From Christensenella sp. UBA3798 (GTDB lineage Bacteria; Bacillota; Clostridia; Christensenellales; CAG-1252), in NCBI GenBank assembly GCA_002368735.1, contig DFEQ01000037.1:1427-31288 (forward strand): a stretch of 29,862 nucleotides of DNA, in the 5' to 3' direction. A program made the position numbers and the translations under genes. Of this stretch, positions 1-6,989 are shown in pieces; the stretch's first letter is position 1, and the number at the start of each line of letters is the position of its first letter. Under the pieces are notes generated by a model, which was given only the letters and a program-made list of their open reading frames with translations, searched no databases and was not told the origin of the DNA.

Positions 1-2
1 TC

Positions 3-1892
3 TTTGAAAGCGAGATCGTCGTCAGGAAACTCGATATCAAGGTGGACGTCGGCACGAACGGCTGGACGACCTTTACCGAGACGTCGGAGGCGAAGTTCTC
101 CTCTCAGGACACCGATTGGTGGAACTTCTATCGCGTCATCGACGACGACAAGGTGGCGCGCGCGAAGGACAGTTTCTCCATCAGCGGCGACTCCTTCTAT
201 TACGACGGAGACAGTATTCCCTTCGTCGGCGCGGTCGACCTCGACGAATACGACGCCAAGGAGAAGGCGCTCGCCAAGTATAATACTCCCGTTGGCTATT
301 TCTTCGCCCGTTCGAGCGGGGTGGAGATCGGCGTCATCATGCCGGAATTCTCCTCGGGCACCCACACCATTTCCTACAGCTATTCCGTCAAGGGCATCGT
401 GACAGACGTTGCGGACGCCTCGGTCTTTTACTACAAGTACCTTTCCGACGTCAACGCGATGAACGTCGAGAAGATGCACGTTCAAGTCAATTTTGAGACG
501 GCAGAAGCAGACCTCCGCGGTTGGCTGCACGTTTCCGCAAGCGCAGTGGGCGTATGGGTGCAGTCGGAGGATAAGAAATCGGTCTCGCTGGACGTCGAGG
601 ATATCTCTGCAGGGGAATACGTGGAAAGCAGGTTCCTCTTGGAGAAGGGTAATTACGCCGCCTCCTCGGTGGATAATTCCAAGACCGCACAGCAGGTCGT
701 AGAGGAGGAACAGGCGTGGCAAGACGCCTACGCGAGAGAGGTTCGTATTCGCCTCGCTTTTACCATCCTCGACTACGTCCTCGCGGTGCTCGCCGTAGCG
801 GGCGGGGTGGTCTACGTCATCCTTGCCAAGAAGCGCAATAAGCCCATCGACCTCCCTGATTCGCCCATCTACTATCGCGACATCCCCGAGGGGTACACGG
901 GCGGCGAGGTATCACCCCTCTATTTCTACTATTCCAACGAGAATTACGTGGATGAGAGTATCAGCGCCACCATGCTGGAGCTCGTGCGCTTGAAGTTTAT
1001 CACCATCACCCCCGACGAAGGGCAGAAAAGCGCCGTCATCACCGTCCTCAGAAAGGACGAGGCGGACGAACTCCGCACCCATCAAAAGTACGTGGTGGAT
1101 ATGCTCCTGATGGTCAAGCCGCTCGGCACGCCCTTCACGATGAAGGAGTTTGAGACCTGCGCCAAGAATAACTACGAGCGCTTTATGCACGTCGTGGAGA
1201 AATATAAGGAAGCCATCCTCAATAAGTCGCAGCGCGACGGCTCTTATCGCAAGAATAACCCCACGCGCGATAAGGCGCAGAAGTTCTCTACCGGCATGAT
1301 CGCTGCGGGCGTCATCGTCCTCGTTCTTTCGGGCTTTTCCTTCTTCCTCTTCTTGCAGGGCATGACCTTCTTTGCCGCGGGGCTTATCCTCGGCGGGCTC
1401 GTCGCCTACCTCTTCCTCCGAAAGGCAAAGGCGCCGCTCACCCTGACAGGGCAGAAGGAATACGATAAGCTCCACGCCCTCGCGCGCTATATGAAGGAGT
1501 TCTCCTCCCTCGACGAGCACGAGATCCCAGCCCTCATCCTATGGGAGGACTACATGGTCTTCGCCACTGCGATGGGCATTGCGGACAAGGTCGCCGAGCA
1601 GCTGGAGATCGCCTATCCCGAATTCAAGAATATGTCTACGATGAACTTCGGCAAGGATGCCGACACCTTCCTCATTCTCTACTTCTTCTCCCGCTCCTTC
1701 CGCGGCATGACGGGCTTCAATTTCGTTGGCAACGTCGCTAACGTCATTCGCTCTATCAATATCGCTCAGAAGGCGGCAAAGGCTGCCGAGATGGCGCGCA
1801 GTGCCTTCAGCGGCGGCGGCAGAGGGGGCGGCTCCTCATTCCACGGTGGTGGGGGAGGGTTTAGCGGTGGCGGCTTTGGCGGGCGTCGCTGA
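3..1892 (+). CDS. DUF2207 domain-containing membrane protein (5' end cut by window)
   Basis: The reading frame is open from base 3, so the true start lies outside the window; the internal GTG at 42 is not a credible start. The protein has a long extracytoplasmic N-terminal region, one membrane segment near residues 240-262 (counted from base 42), a cytoplasmic region, then a pair of membrane segments around residues 416-460. The C-terminus is a low-complexity Gly/Ser/Phe tail (bases about 1812-1889). Outside domain, membrane hairpin and a glycine-rich tail are typical of the DUF2207 family of predicted membrane proteins, whose function is not established. The gene ends TGA at 1890-1892, and that stop codon is part of the left arm of a palindromic repeat that follows directly. 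The family call is from recognition of architecture, not a database search. Confidence 0.8.
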   Translation, partial: FESEIVVRKLDIKVDVGTNGWTTFTETSEAKFSSQDTDWWNFYRVIDDDKVARAKDSFSISGDSFYYDGDSIPFVGAVDLDEYDAKEKALAKYNTPVGYFFARSSGVEIGVIMPEFSSGTHTISYSYSVKGIVTDVADASVFYYKYLSDVNAMNVEKMHVQVNFETAEADLRGWLHVSASAVGVWVQSEDKKSVSLDVEDISAGEYVESRFLLEKGNYAASSVDNSKTAQQVVEEEQAWQDAYAREVRIRLAFTILDYVLAVLAVAGGVVYVILAKKRNKPIDLPDSPIYYRDIPEGYTGGEVSPLYFYYSNENYVDESISATMLELVRLKFITITPDEGQKSAVITVLRKDEADELRTHQKYVVDMLLMVKPLGTPFTMKEFETCAKNNYERFMHVVEKYKEAILNKSQRDGSYRKNNPTRDKAQKFSTGMIAAGVIVLVLSGFSFFLFLQGMTFFAAGLILGGLVAYLFLRKAKAPLTLTGQKEYDKLHALARYMKEFSSLDEHEIPALILWEDYMVFATAMGIADKVAEQLEIAYPEFKNMSTMNFGKDADTFLILYFFSRSFRGMTGFNFVGNVANVIRSINIAQKAAKAAEMARSAFSGGGRGGGSSFHGGGGGFSGGGFGGRR

Positions 1893-2014
1893 GCGCGTAT
1901 AAGGGCTCGAATACTGCTCTACCGTCTCGCTCTCGACCGGTTACGTACAAGGAGTACGCGCCCGTCCGCTCACTCGCGGAGCGTTTGTCTTCAAACCCTT
2001 CTCCGCGCTCAGCG
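1887..2014 (+). repeat. Stop-codon-anchored palindromic element, copy A1
   Basis: Outer inverted repeat of 11 bp: CGCTGAGCGCG at 1887-1897, containing the TGA stop of the DUF2207 gene, pairs with CGCGCTCAGCG at 2004-2014. Inside is the core TTACGTAC-AAGGA-GTACGCGC (1941-1961), with flanking stem GACCGG (1935-1940) against CCGTC (1962-1966). The left arm is followed by GTATAAGGGC, a box also seen next to the other copies. The inner hairpin has no clean T-run here, so terminator activity is less certain than in copies B to D. Related copies lie at 9871, 17949 and 25191. Confidence 0.75.
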
Positions 2015-2039
2015 GTGCGGTGCGTGAAACAATACAACG

Positions 2040-2514
2040 TAGCTTATAATTTATTCCAATTCAAAGAGTCGTAGTTTCCACGAGAAGTACGCGCCTACGG
2101 CTCTTTTTCGTATCGGGGTCCCTGAGAAATAGCATATTTCTTGGGGTGAATTCGCCGCGCCTCTGCACCACTCTCTATCCTCAGCGCCTTCCTCCGAATA
2201 TGAGCGTAGCGAATTATCATATCGCGTAGCGATTATCATACGAGCGAAGTGAGTTTTTTCGCTCAGCGTGGGAGGGCTTATTAAGGCTGGGTGCTTTTCA
2301 ATAGAGGACAGTTTCCACAAGCAGTACACGCCTGCGCGATTTTTCGACGAGCCTCGTCTCTACCACCTTCTCCGAAGTCACCGTTTTTGTTCGCTCATAA
2401 GTTTCATTGTTTGAGTTGGTGAAATCTCGCAAGGAGTACGCTCGCGCCCGCTCACTCGGCGAGCCTCGCATCTGCAACCCTTCTCCGCGCTCAGCGGTGT
2501 AGTGCGTGTGTGCG
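2040..2514 (+). repeat. Nested and decayed copies (A2, A3, A4) of the palindromic element
   Basis: This gene-free stretch holds at least three further relatives. A2 (about 2040-2185) has the stem AGTCGTAG with CTACGGCT around a variant core TTTCCAC..AGTACGCGC, and is split by an unrelated hairpin at about 2119-2146. A3 (about 2262-2385) carries the same variant core TTTCCAC..AGTACACGCC. A4 (about 2414-2514) keeps AAGGAGTACGC and a right end that repeats the right end of A1: bases 2476-2499 equal 1994-2017 exactly (24 bp). Between A2 and A3 lie short GCG-TAG-CGC-type hairpins spaced by TTATCAT. The pattern fits repeated insertion or tandem duplication followed by decay. Confidence 0.6.
2200..2252. 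repeat. Short array of mini-hairpins with TTATCAT spacers
   Basis: GAGCGTAGCG, ATTATCAT, ATCGC-GTA-GCGAT (2221-2233), TATCAT and CGAGCGAAGTGAG follow each other. Only the middle unit is a clean 5 bp hairpin. The arrangement, variable hairpins with a constant spacer, resembles the clearer arrays at 12926 and 28193. It sits inside the decayed element cluster. Confidence 0.4.
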
Positions 2515-2530
2515 AAGAAAACCGTCTTTT

Positions 2531-2560
2531 ACAAAAAAATTCCCGCAATATGTTGCGGGA
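2531..2560 (-). terminator. Rho-independent terminator of the Xre-type regulator
   Basis: On the minus strand an 8 bp stem (TCCCGCAA/TTGCGGGA, 2541-2560) with a 4-nt loop is followed by a run of seven T (complement of 2533-2539). It lies 23 bp past the stop codon of the regulator gene. Confidence 0.8.
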
Positions 2561-2583
2561 TTTCAGCGATCCTTTTTGTAGGA

Positions 2584-2808
2584 TTAGATTTTGTTTTCGT
2601 GCGGGAAGGTTTCGGGCAGACCGAGCAATTCTTCGATCGTGACGTTATATAAAACTGCTAATTTGATCAAATTCTCATATTCTGGTCGCGCAATATTCGT
2701 TTCCCAATCGCTGATATTCGATTGGTGAATACAAAGGCGCTCGGCAACTTCCTTTTGCGTCATTCCGATTTGCTTTCTTAGTAATTTAAAATTATCTCCG
2801 AATTTCAT
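2584..2808 (-). CDS. Small Xre-family (HTH_3) transcriptional regulator
   Basis: The protein is 74 residues, almost entirely one helix-turn-helix domain of the Cro/C1 (Xre) type: FGDNFKLLRKQIGMTQKEVA, then the recognition-helix segment HQSNISDWE, then a bundle ending YNVTIEELLGLPE. It probably binds DNA as a dimer. The ATG at 2808 is preferred because it begins right before the domain; the frame extends to a GTG at 2862, but that adds 18 unconserved-looking residues that overlap the opposite promoter. Neither start has a good Shine-Dalgarno, and a TATAAT on the minus strand (2816-2821) ends only 7 nt before the ATG, so the transcript may be leaderless. It is divergent from the zinc-ribbon membrane protein, and the dyad between them makes local autoregulation likely. 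It ends at a strong terminator. Confidence 0.85.
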   Translation of the reverse strand: MKFGDNFKLLRKQIGMTQKEVAERLCIHQSNISDWETNIARPEYENLIKLAVLYNVTIEELLGLPETFPHENKI

Positions 2809-2827
2809 TATTTTAATTATATTAAAT

Positions 2828-2862
2828 GTGCAATACCCATTGACATAATATGTGTAATGCAC
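2828..2862. promoter_or_regulatory. Operator-like dyad over the divergent promoter region
   Basis: GTGCAATAC (2828-2836) and GTAATGCAC (2854-2862) form an inverted repeat with one mismatch per 9-bp half-site and a 17-bp gap. The half-sites lie on either side of the -35 box of the plus-strand promoter, and the right half falls in its spacer. Binding by a dimer would block the plus promoter and probably the minus one. The Xre-type protein encoded alongside is the natural candidate (inference). Confidence 0.6.
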
Positions 2863-2869
2863 TTATAAT
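2840..2869 (+). promoter_or_regulatory. Sigma-A type promoter for the zinc-ribbon membrane protein
   Basis: TTGACA at 2840-2845 and TATAAT at 2864-2869 are separated by 18 bp, both perfect consensus hexamers. They lie 32 bp before the ATG at 2902. Confidence 0.8.
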
Positions 2870-2901
2870 ATTAATAATTATCATTTTTTGGAGGAAATGT
2901 T

Positions 2902-4662
2902 ATGGCACAAAAGAAGATATTTTGCCCGAAATGTGGGAAGCCGCTATCGGTGGATGAAACGTTAGATCACGTTTTCTGCATGCATTGTGGCAATAGTATT
3001 GACATTACTATCCCCGAATCGTTTGAAAGCTCTTATGACAAGGTGGAAGAGAAGGCGCCGATAAAGTCGACTTCGAAGTCGGAGAAGGCGCCGAAAAAGG
3101 CGAAACGCGTTCCCGAGCCTTTGCCCGAACCCGAGATCGACGAGGACGTCGAAGATGAGGTCGATGAGGAAATCGACGACGAATTTGAGGGGGGAAACGA
3201 CAGTACCGCCAAAGCCCTGCTGAAGATCCACGAGGAAGAGGCAGAGAAAGAAAGAAGGCAGATCGCGGCGGAGAAGAAACTCAGAAACCGCTCTGCAGGT
3301 GAGGTCGGCGTACTGTATTCCGAAGCAACGGATGAAGAAAAAGAAGAGCAGAAGAAACTGAGTTTCGGAGCATATTTCAAGTCCATACTGAGTTCTTCAC
3401 GTAAGCTGTTCATTTTGGGTATTGCGGCAGTGGCGATCTTTTTCATCGGAGTGATCGTTCTGGCAGCATCCAATGGACACGCTGTCGTCGGTATCGTCGT
3501 TTCACTGATCTTGCTTGGATTGTTTGGCGTGGCATTGTCCCTGGACTATCGCAAGCGCAAGTGCAGCAAATGCGGCACCGATCTCTCTATTGTCGATATC
3601 GATTATGAAAGAGTCAGTATGGAAACTGACAAGAACGGCAAGGTTTTCGCCAAATATCGCTTCAACTTGGAGTGCCCCAAGTGCGGCGAGGTTAAAGTTT
3701 TTGAAAAGAAGGTGGCTGCTAAAAACGGGCACTTCGATCTTCGCGCCGCTGTGGGTAGGAAAGATTCGGCAGGCAACGAGACTTTCAAGGAAAAGATGGA
3801 AACCTTCGGGGGTGTTTTTTTGACCCTTGCTGTCGGCGTTATCTGCTTCATTATCGGCATTGTCAATTTTATGGGCGGTCCCGCGGACAGCACCGAAGAT
3901 ATCGTTTATGACGATCCCATGGATTACTACGGATTCTATTCCGTTACCTATGTGACAAATAGCGATAATTCCGGCTTGATTGGCATGGAAAAATTATCCA
4001 TCAAATTTGAAGAAGAAGGCGTATCTTTCTCGGGCACGCAGGCAACGAAAGAAGGGTTTGAAGGCACGCATAGCTATAAATATGTAAATGCGGAATACGT
4101 CTATCGCGAGGTCGCTTCTCCCAGCTATACGGATAAGGATGCCATCGTGGTGAATATGTCGGACGAGAAGGTCCTCGTTTTCTACGTATGGAATGAAGAT
4201 CCCTACATCTTTGAGATGGGCGGGGCAGGCATCATGATCACCTCGCTCGAGGATGATTACGATTGGGATGAAGATGAGTTCGGCATCCTTGAAGAGCTCC
4301 CCGGCGGCAAGAAGCCTACTCTCGATCCGGAAGCCTATGGCACCTATGTTATCGATGAATCGTACACTGCGGATAAGTACAGCTATATGTTCGGCAAGAG
4401 CAACTTTGCCATAAAGATCACGGAGAAAAAAGCGATCATTTCCGGCTATGCCAATCAAGAAATCGCAGGTACCTACGACTACGAATATATCGAAGCGACA
4501 GACGTTTTGAAAAGAGTCAGTCAACCCTATTATTACGCCAACGATGCCATCTTGATCAAGATATCGGATACGGAGCAGCTCGTATTGTACTATTTCGGAT
4601 ATCAGACGAATGCTTATAAGTTCGGATTGAATAGAGATATCCATTTGTGCTGTATAGATTGA
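2902..4662 (+). CDS. Membrane protein with two zinc ribbons and duplicated external domain
   Basis: 586 residues, preceded by a good ribosome site (GGAGGAAA). The order is: zinc ribbon 1 (C8, C11, C26, C29); a lysine-rich then strongly acidic low-complexity linker (about 50-100) and a charged helical stretch (about 105-155); membrane segments near 169-189 and 195-213; zinc ribbon 2 (C221, C224, C258, C261); a third membrane segment near 304-324; then two similar domains (about 343-440 and 480-575). Each of the two carries a YG-[FT]-Y start and a Y-x-Y...A-x-x-V-x-[KR]-x-[VS] segment. Three membrane passes put both zinc ribbons in the cytoplasm and the paired domains outside. I do not recognise a named family or function. 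The divergent Xre-type regulator suggests it is switched by a specific cue. Confidence 0.75.
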   Translation: MAQKKIFCPKCGKPLSVDETLDHVFCMHCGNSIDITIPESFESSYDKVEEKAPIKSTSKSEKAPKKAKRVPEPLPEPEIDEDVEDEVDEEIDDEFEGGNDSTAKALLKIHEEEAEKERRQIAAEKKLRNRSAGEVGVLYSEATDEEKEEQKKLSFGAYFKSILSSSRKLFILGIAAVAIFFIGVIVLAASNGHAVVGIVVSLILLGLFGVALSLDYRKRKCSKCGTDLSIVDIDYERVSMETDKNGKVFAKYRFNLECPKCGEVKVFEKKVAAKNGHFDLRAAVGRKDSAGNETFKEKMETFGGVFLTLAVGVICFIIGIVNFMGGPADSTEDIVYDDPMDYYGFYSVTYVTNSDNSGLIGMEKLSIKFEEEGVSFSGTQATKEGFEGTHSYKYVNAEYVYREVASPSYTDKDAIVVNMSDEKVLVFYVWNEDPYIFEMGGAGIMITSLEDDYDWDEDEFGILEELPGGKKPTLDPEAYGTYVIDESYTADKYSYMFGKSNFAIKITEKKAIISGYANQEIAGTYDYEYIEATDVLKRVSQPYYYANDAILIKISDTEQLVLYYFGYQTNAYKFGLNRDIHLCCID

Positions 4663-4681
4663 CCCCATAATCCGTCTCAAT

Positions 4682-4718
4682 AAAAGCAGTTGCGCGAGTT
4701 TGTGCAGCTGCTTTTTTT
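4682..4718 (+). terminator. Rho-independent terminator after the zinc-ribbon gene
   Basis: Stem AAAAGCAGTTGC (4682-4693) with GCAGCTGCTTTT (4704-4715), one G-T pair, followed by a T-run to 4718. It starts 20 bp after the stop codon. Confidence 0.85.
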
Positions 4719-4787
4719 ATTTCTCTTTCATTTTTTTTATTCGCCTCTATTGCGCCGACCTCTGCCGATAAAAAGGTCGAAAAACAG

Positions 4788-4816
4788 TTGACAATAGCGT
4801 TGCTATTATTTATAAT
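4788..4816 (+). promoter_or_regulatory. Consensus promoter of the pot operon with internal dyad
   Basis: TTGACA (4788-4793), 17 bp spacer, TATAAT (4811-4816): a perfect sigma-A promoter. The spacer holds a perfect inverted repeat AATAGC-GTT-GCTATT (4793-4807). Its position between the two hexamers is typical of a repressor operator. The adjacent Xre-cupin protein is the obvious candidate to bind it (inference). Confidence 0.8.
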
Positions 4817-4830
4817 GATTTTTGTTTAGA

Positions 4831-4886
4831 AAAAATAAACTTTAGGTTAAGTGCGGTTAGGCATCGCAAACGGGAAGTTTATTTTT
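4831..4886 (+). promoter_or_regulatory. Leader stem-loop in the 5' UTR of the pot operon
   Basis: A perfect 12 bp stem (AAAAATAAACTT at 4831-4842 with AAGTTTATTTTT at 4875-4886) closes a 32-nt loop that contains GGTTAAGTGC and GGTTAGGCATCGC. It begins a few bases after the expected transcription start and ends 14 nt before the Shine-Dalgarno. It matches no riboswitch class that I can recognise by eye. The right arm ends in a U-rich tract, so an attenuator is possible. Confidence 0.45.
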
Positions 4887-4915
4887 ACGAAACAAAAGCG
4901 AAAAGGAGAGGAAGT

Positions 4916-5449
4916 ATGGAAATCGGGATCAAGATCAAGGCGCTCAGGTTGAAAAACAACTTGACGCAAGAGGAGCTTGCCGATAGGTGTGAACTCACCA
5001 AGGGCTACATCAGTCAGCTCGAAAATGACCTCACCAATCCCTCGATCGAGACACTGAACGACATTTTAGTGGTGCTCGGGAGCAATCTCGGCGAGTTCTT
5101 CCGGAACGAGGACGTGGAGCCTCTCGTCTTTCACAAGGAAGACTACTTTAGTAAGGACTACGGCGACAGCCTGACCACCTGGCTCGTGCCGTCGGCGCAG
5201 AAGAACGCGATGGAGCCTATCCTTCTTGACCTACTCGAGAAGGGGGCGAAGGAGACCGATATGCCGCACGAAGGGGAGGAATTCGGCTACGTGGTGGCGG
5301 GCAAGATCAAGCTGACCGTCGGTCGCCGCGTCTTTACGGTGGAGAAGGGCGAGACCTTCTACTACAAAGCGGACAAGAAGCACTCCATAGAAAACGTGAC
5401 GGACAAGAAAGCCACCGTGCTGTGGATCTCCTGCCCTCCCAACTTTTGA
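4916..5449 (+). CDS. Xre-cupin transcriptional regulator (PuuR-like) of the pot operon
   Basis: 177 residues: an N-terminal Xre helix-turn-helix (about 6-60, with LTQEELADRC and the recognition segment GYISQLENDLTNPS) and a C-terminal cupin_2 barrel (about 100-175, with PHEGEEFGYVVAGK and GETFYYKADKKHSIEN). Small regulators of this Xre-cupin form, such as PuuR in E. coli, control polyamine and other small-molecule genes; the cupin is thought to sense the ligand. The start is set by AAGGAGAG upstream of the ATG. The gene is first in the operon, 16 bp before potA, so it most likely controls polyamine uptake through the dyad in the promoter spacer. Confidence 0.88.
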   Translation: MEIGIKIKALRLKNNLTQEELADRCELTKGYISQLENDLTNPSIETLNDILVVLGSNLGEFFRNEDVEPLVFHKEDYFSKDYGDSLTTWLVPSAQKNAMEPILLDLLEKGAKETDMPHEGEEFGYVVAGKIKLTVGRRVFTVEKGETFYYKADKKHSIENVTDKKATVLWISCPPNF

Positions 5450-5465
5450 TCACAAGGGATAAAAA

Positions 5466-6989
5466 ATGAGCTTTTTCGATAAGATAAAATCGTTATTTAC
5501 CAAGGATAAAAAGGACGCCGCGCCTGCGCCCGCGCCCGCTCCCGCCCCCAAGAAAGGGGAGAATATCATCGAGATAAAGGGCATCACCAAGGTCTTTGAC
5601 GGTGTGACCGTCCTCGATAACCTGTCGCTCGGTATCAAGCGCGGGCAGTTCGTGACCTTGCTCGGCCCCAGCGGTTGCGGCAAGACGACCCTTCTTCGCT
5701 TGATAGCGGGGTTTGAAACGCCGACCGAGGGCGAGATCTTCATCGAAGGGGTGCCCATCACGAGCATCCCGCCCTACAAGCGCCCCGTCAACACGGTCTT
5801 CCAAAAGTACGCGCTTTTTCCCCATCTCAACGTGTTTAAAAACGTCGCCTTCGGCTTGAAGCTGAAAAAGGTCAAGGACGCCACCGCCAAGGGGGGCGAA
5901 CGCAAGTATACGAAAGAGGAGATAGAGAGCAAGGTGAGCCGCGCCTTGAAGCTCGTGGGTCTCGAGGACTACGGTCACCGCGACGTCAATTCGCTCTCGG
6001 GCGGACAGCAACAGCGCGTCGCCATCGCCCGCGCCATCGTGTGCGAGCCCAAGGTGCTGCTCCTCGACGAGCCGCTCGGCGCTCTCGACCTCAAGATGCG
6101 CAAGGAGATGCAGATAGAGCTCAAAAAGATGCACGAGGACCTCGGCATCACCTTTATTTTCGTCACGCACGACCAGGAAGAGGCGCTCACCATGAGCGAC
6201 GTGGTCGTCGTTTTAAACGACGGCATGATCCAGCAGATAGACCGTCCCAAGAAGATATACGACGAGCCCAAGAACGCCTTCGTCGCCGACTTTATCGGCG
6301 AGTCCAACATCCTCTCGGGCGTGATGGAGAAGGACTACGTCATCTCCTTCCTCGGGAGGTCGCTCCCCTGCGTGGACAAGGGCTTTGAGCGCAACGAGAA
6401 GGTGGACGTTGTCATCCGTCCCGAGGATATCAAGATCAGCGCGGGCGCGGTTGGCGGGCACTTTGACGGCAAGGTGCTGACCACCGTCTTTAAGGGCACC
6501 TATTACGAGATGATCGTGCTCGCCGCGGACTACGAGTTCACCGTGCAGTCGCAGACGGAGTTCCGCCCCGGCACGGAGGTCTCCCTCGAGATCGTGCCCG
6601 ACAGCATCCACATCATGAAGAAGATACTCACCATCAACAAGCACCTCGGCAGCGTGACGGGCGAGAATGCCGTCACCTTCTGCGGGGGCGAATTCGATAT
6701 CCCCACGGCGGGCTTCGAGGTGGGGGACGAGGTCATCGTCTACGTGCCTTTCGACGCGGTGGAGCTCTTAGACGACGAATCGGACGGAGTCATCGGCGCC
6801 TCCGTCACGCAGAGCTTATATAAGGGCACCTATTATCAGGTGCAGGTCTATACCGATACCGACGAGGACTTCTACATAGACACCTCGGACGAATGGGATA
6901 TGGACGACCGTGTGGGCGTCAAGATCGACACAGCCAAGGTGCGCCTCGAGAAGTACGACCCCGACGCGGACGCGGAGGACAAGGAATGA
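5466..6989 (+). CDS. potA: Spermidine/putrescine ABC transporter ATP-binding protein PotA, long form
   Basis: 507 residues, well above the roughly 380 usual for PotA. It powers polyamine import with the PotB and PotC membrane partners. Walker A GPSGCGKTT (67-75), Q-loop Gln113, signature LSGGQQQR (177-184), Walker B LLLDEP (198-203) and switch His235 are all intact. The first 30 residues are an unusual charged stretch plus an Ala-Pro repeat (19-28) before the ATPase domain. The C-terminal part contains a TOBE-like OB-fold with KGTYY at 343-347, and then about 110 extra residues that look like a second copy with KGTYY at 453-457. The last codons overlap potB (ATGA). The nucleotide-binding function is certain; polyamine as substrate rests on the four-gene context and on PotD. 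Confidence 0.92.
   Translation: MSFFDKIKSLFTKDKKDAAPAPAPAPAPKKGENIIEIKGITKVFDGVTVLDNLSLGIKRGQFVTLLGPSGCGKTTLLRLIAGFETPTEGEIFIEGVPITSIPPYKRPVNTVFQKYALFPHLNVFKNVAFGLKLKKVKDATAKGGERKYTKEEIESKVSRALKLVGLEDYGHRDVNSLSGGQQQRVAIARAIVCEPKVLLLDEPLGALDLKMRKEMQIELKKMHEDLGITFIFVTHDQEEALTMSDVVVVLNDGMIQQIDRPKKIYDEPKNAFVADFIGESNILSGVMEKDYVISFLGRSLPCVDKGFERNEKVDVVIRPEDIKISAGAVGGHFDGKVLTTVFKGTYYEMIVLAADYEFTVQSQTEFRPGTEVSLEIVPDSIHIMKKILTINKHLGSVTGENAVTFCGGEFDIPTAGFEVGDEVIVYVPFDAVELLDDESDGVIGASVTQSLYKGTYYQVQVYTDTDEDFYIDTSDEWDMDDRVGVKIDTAKVRLEKYDPDADAEDKE

Noticed and set aside
2051..2329. 92-codon minus-strand frame in the repeat nest
   Set aside because: It is made entirely of the repeated elements; no ribosome site and no recognisable domain.
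1893..2520. Remnant of an insertion sequence with transposase
   Set aside because: No transposase fragment can be read in any frame; only palindromic repeats are present.
4831..4886. Known riboswitch class in the pot leader
   Set aside because: Apart from one stem, no consensus of a familiar class can be identified by eye; kept only as an unnamed leader structure.
5519..5545. Ala-Pro codon repeat near the potA start as an error or a different gene
   Set aside because: The frame is uninterrupted, and the repeat forms a plausible flexible linker before the ATPase domain.
6893..6985. Upstream start for potB
   Set aside because: It would overlap potA by 97 bp and adds an unfamiliar Arg/Gly-rich segment; the ATGA overlap at 6986 fits operon structure.
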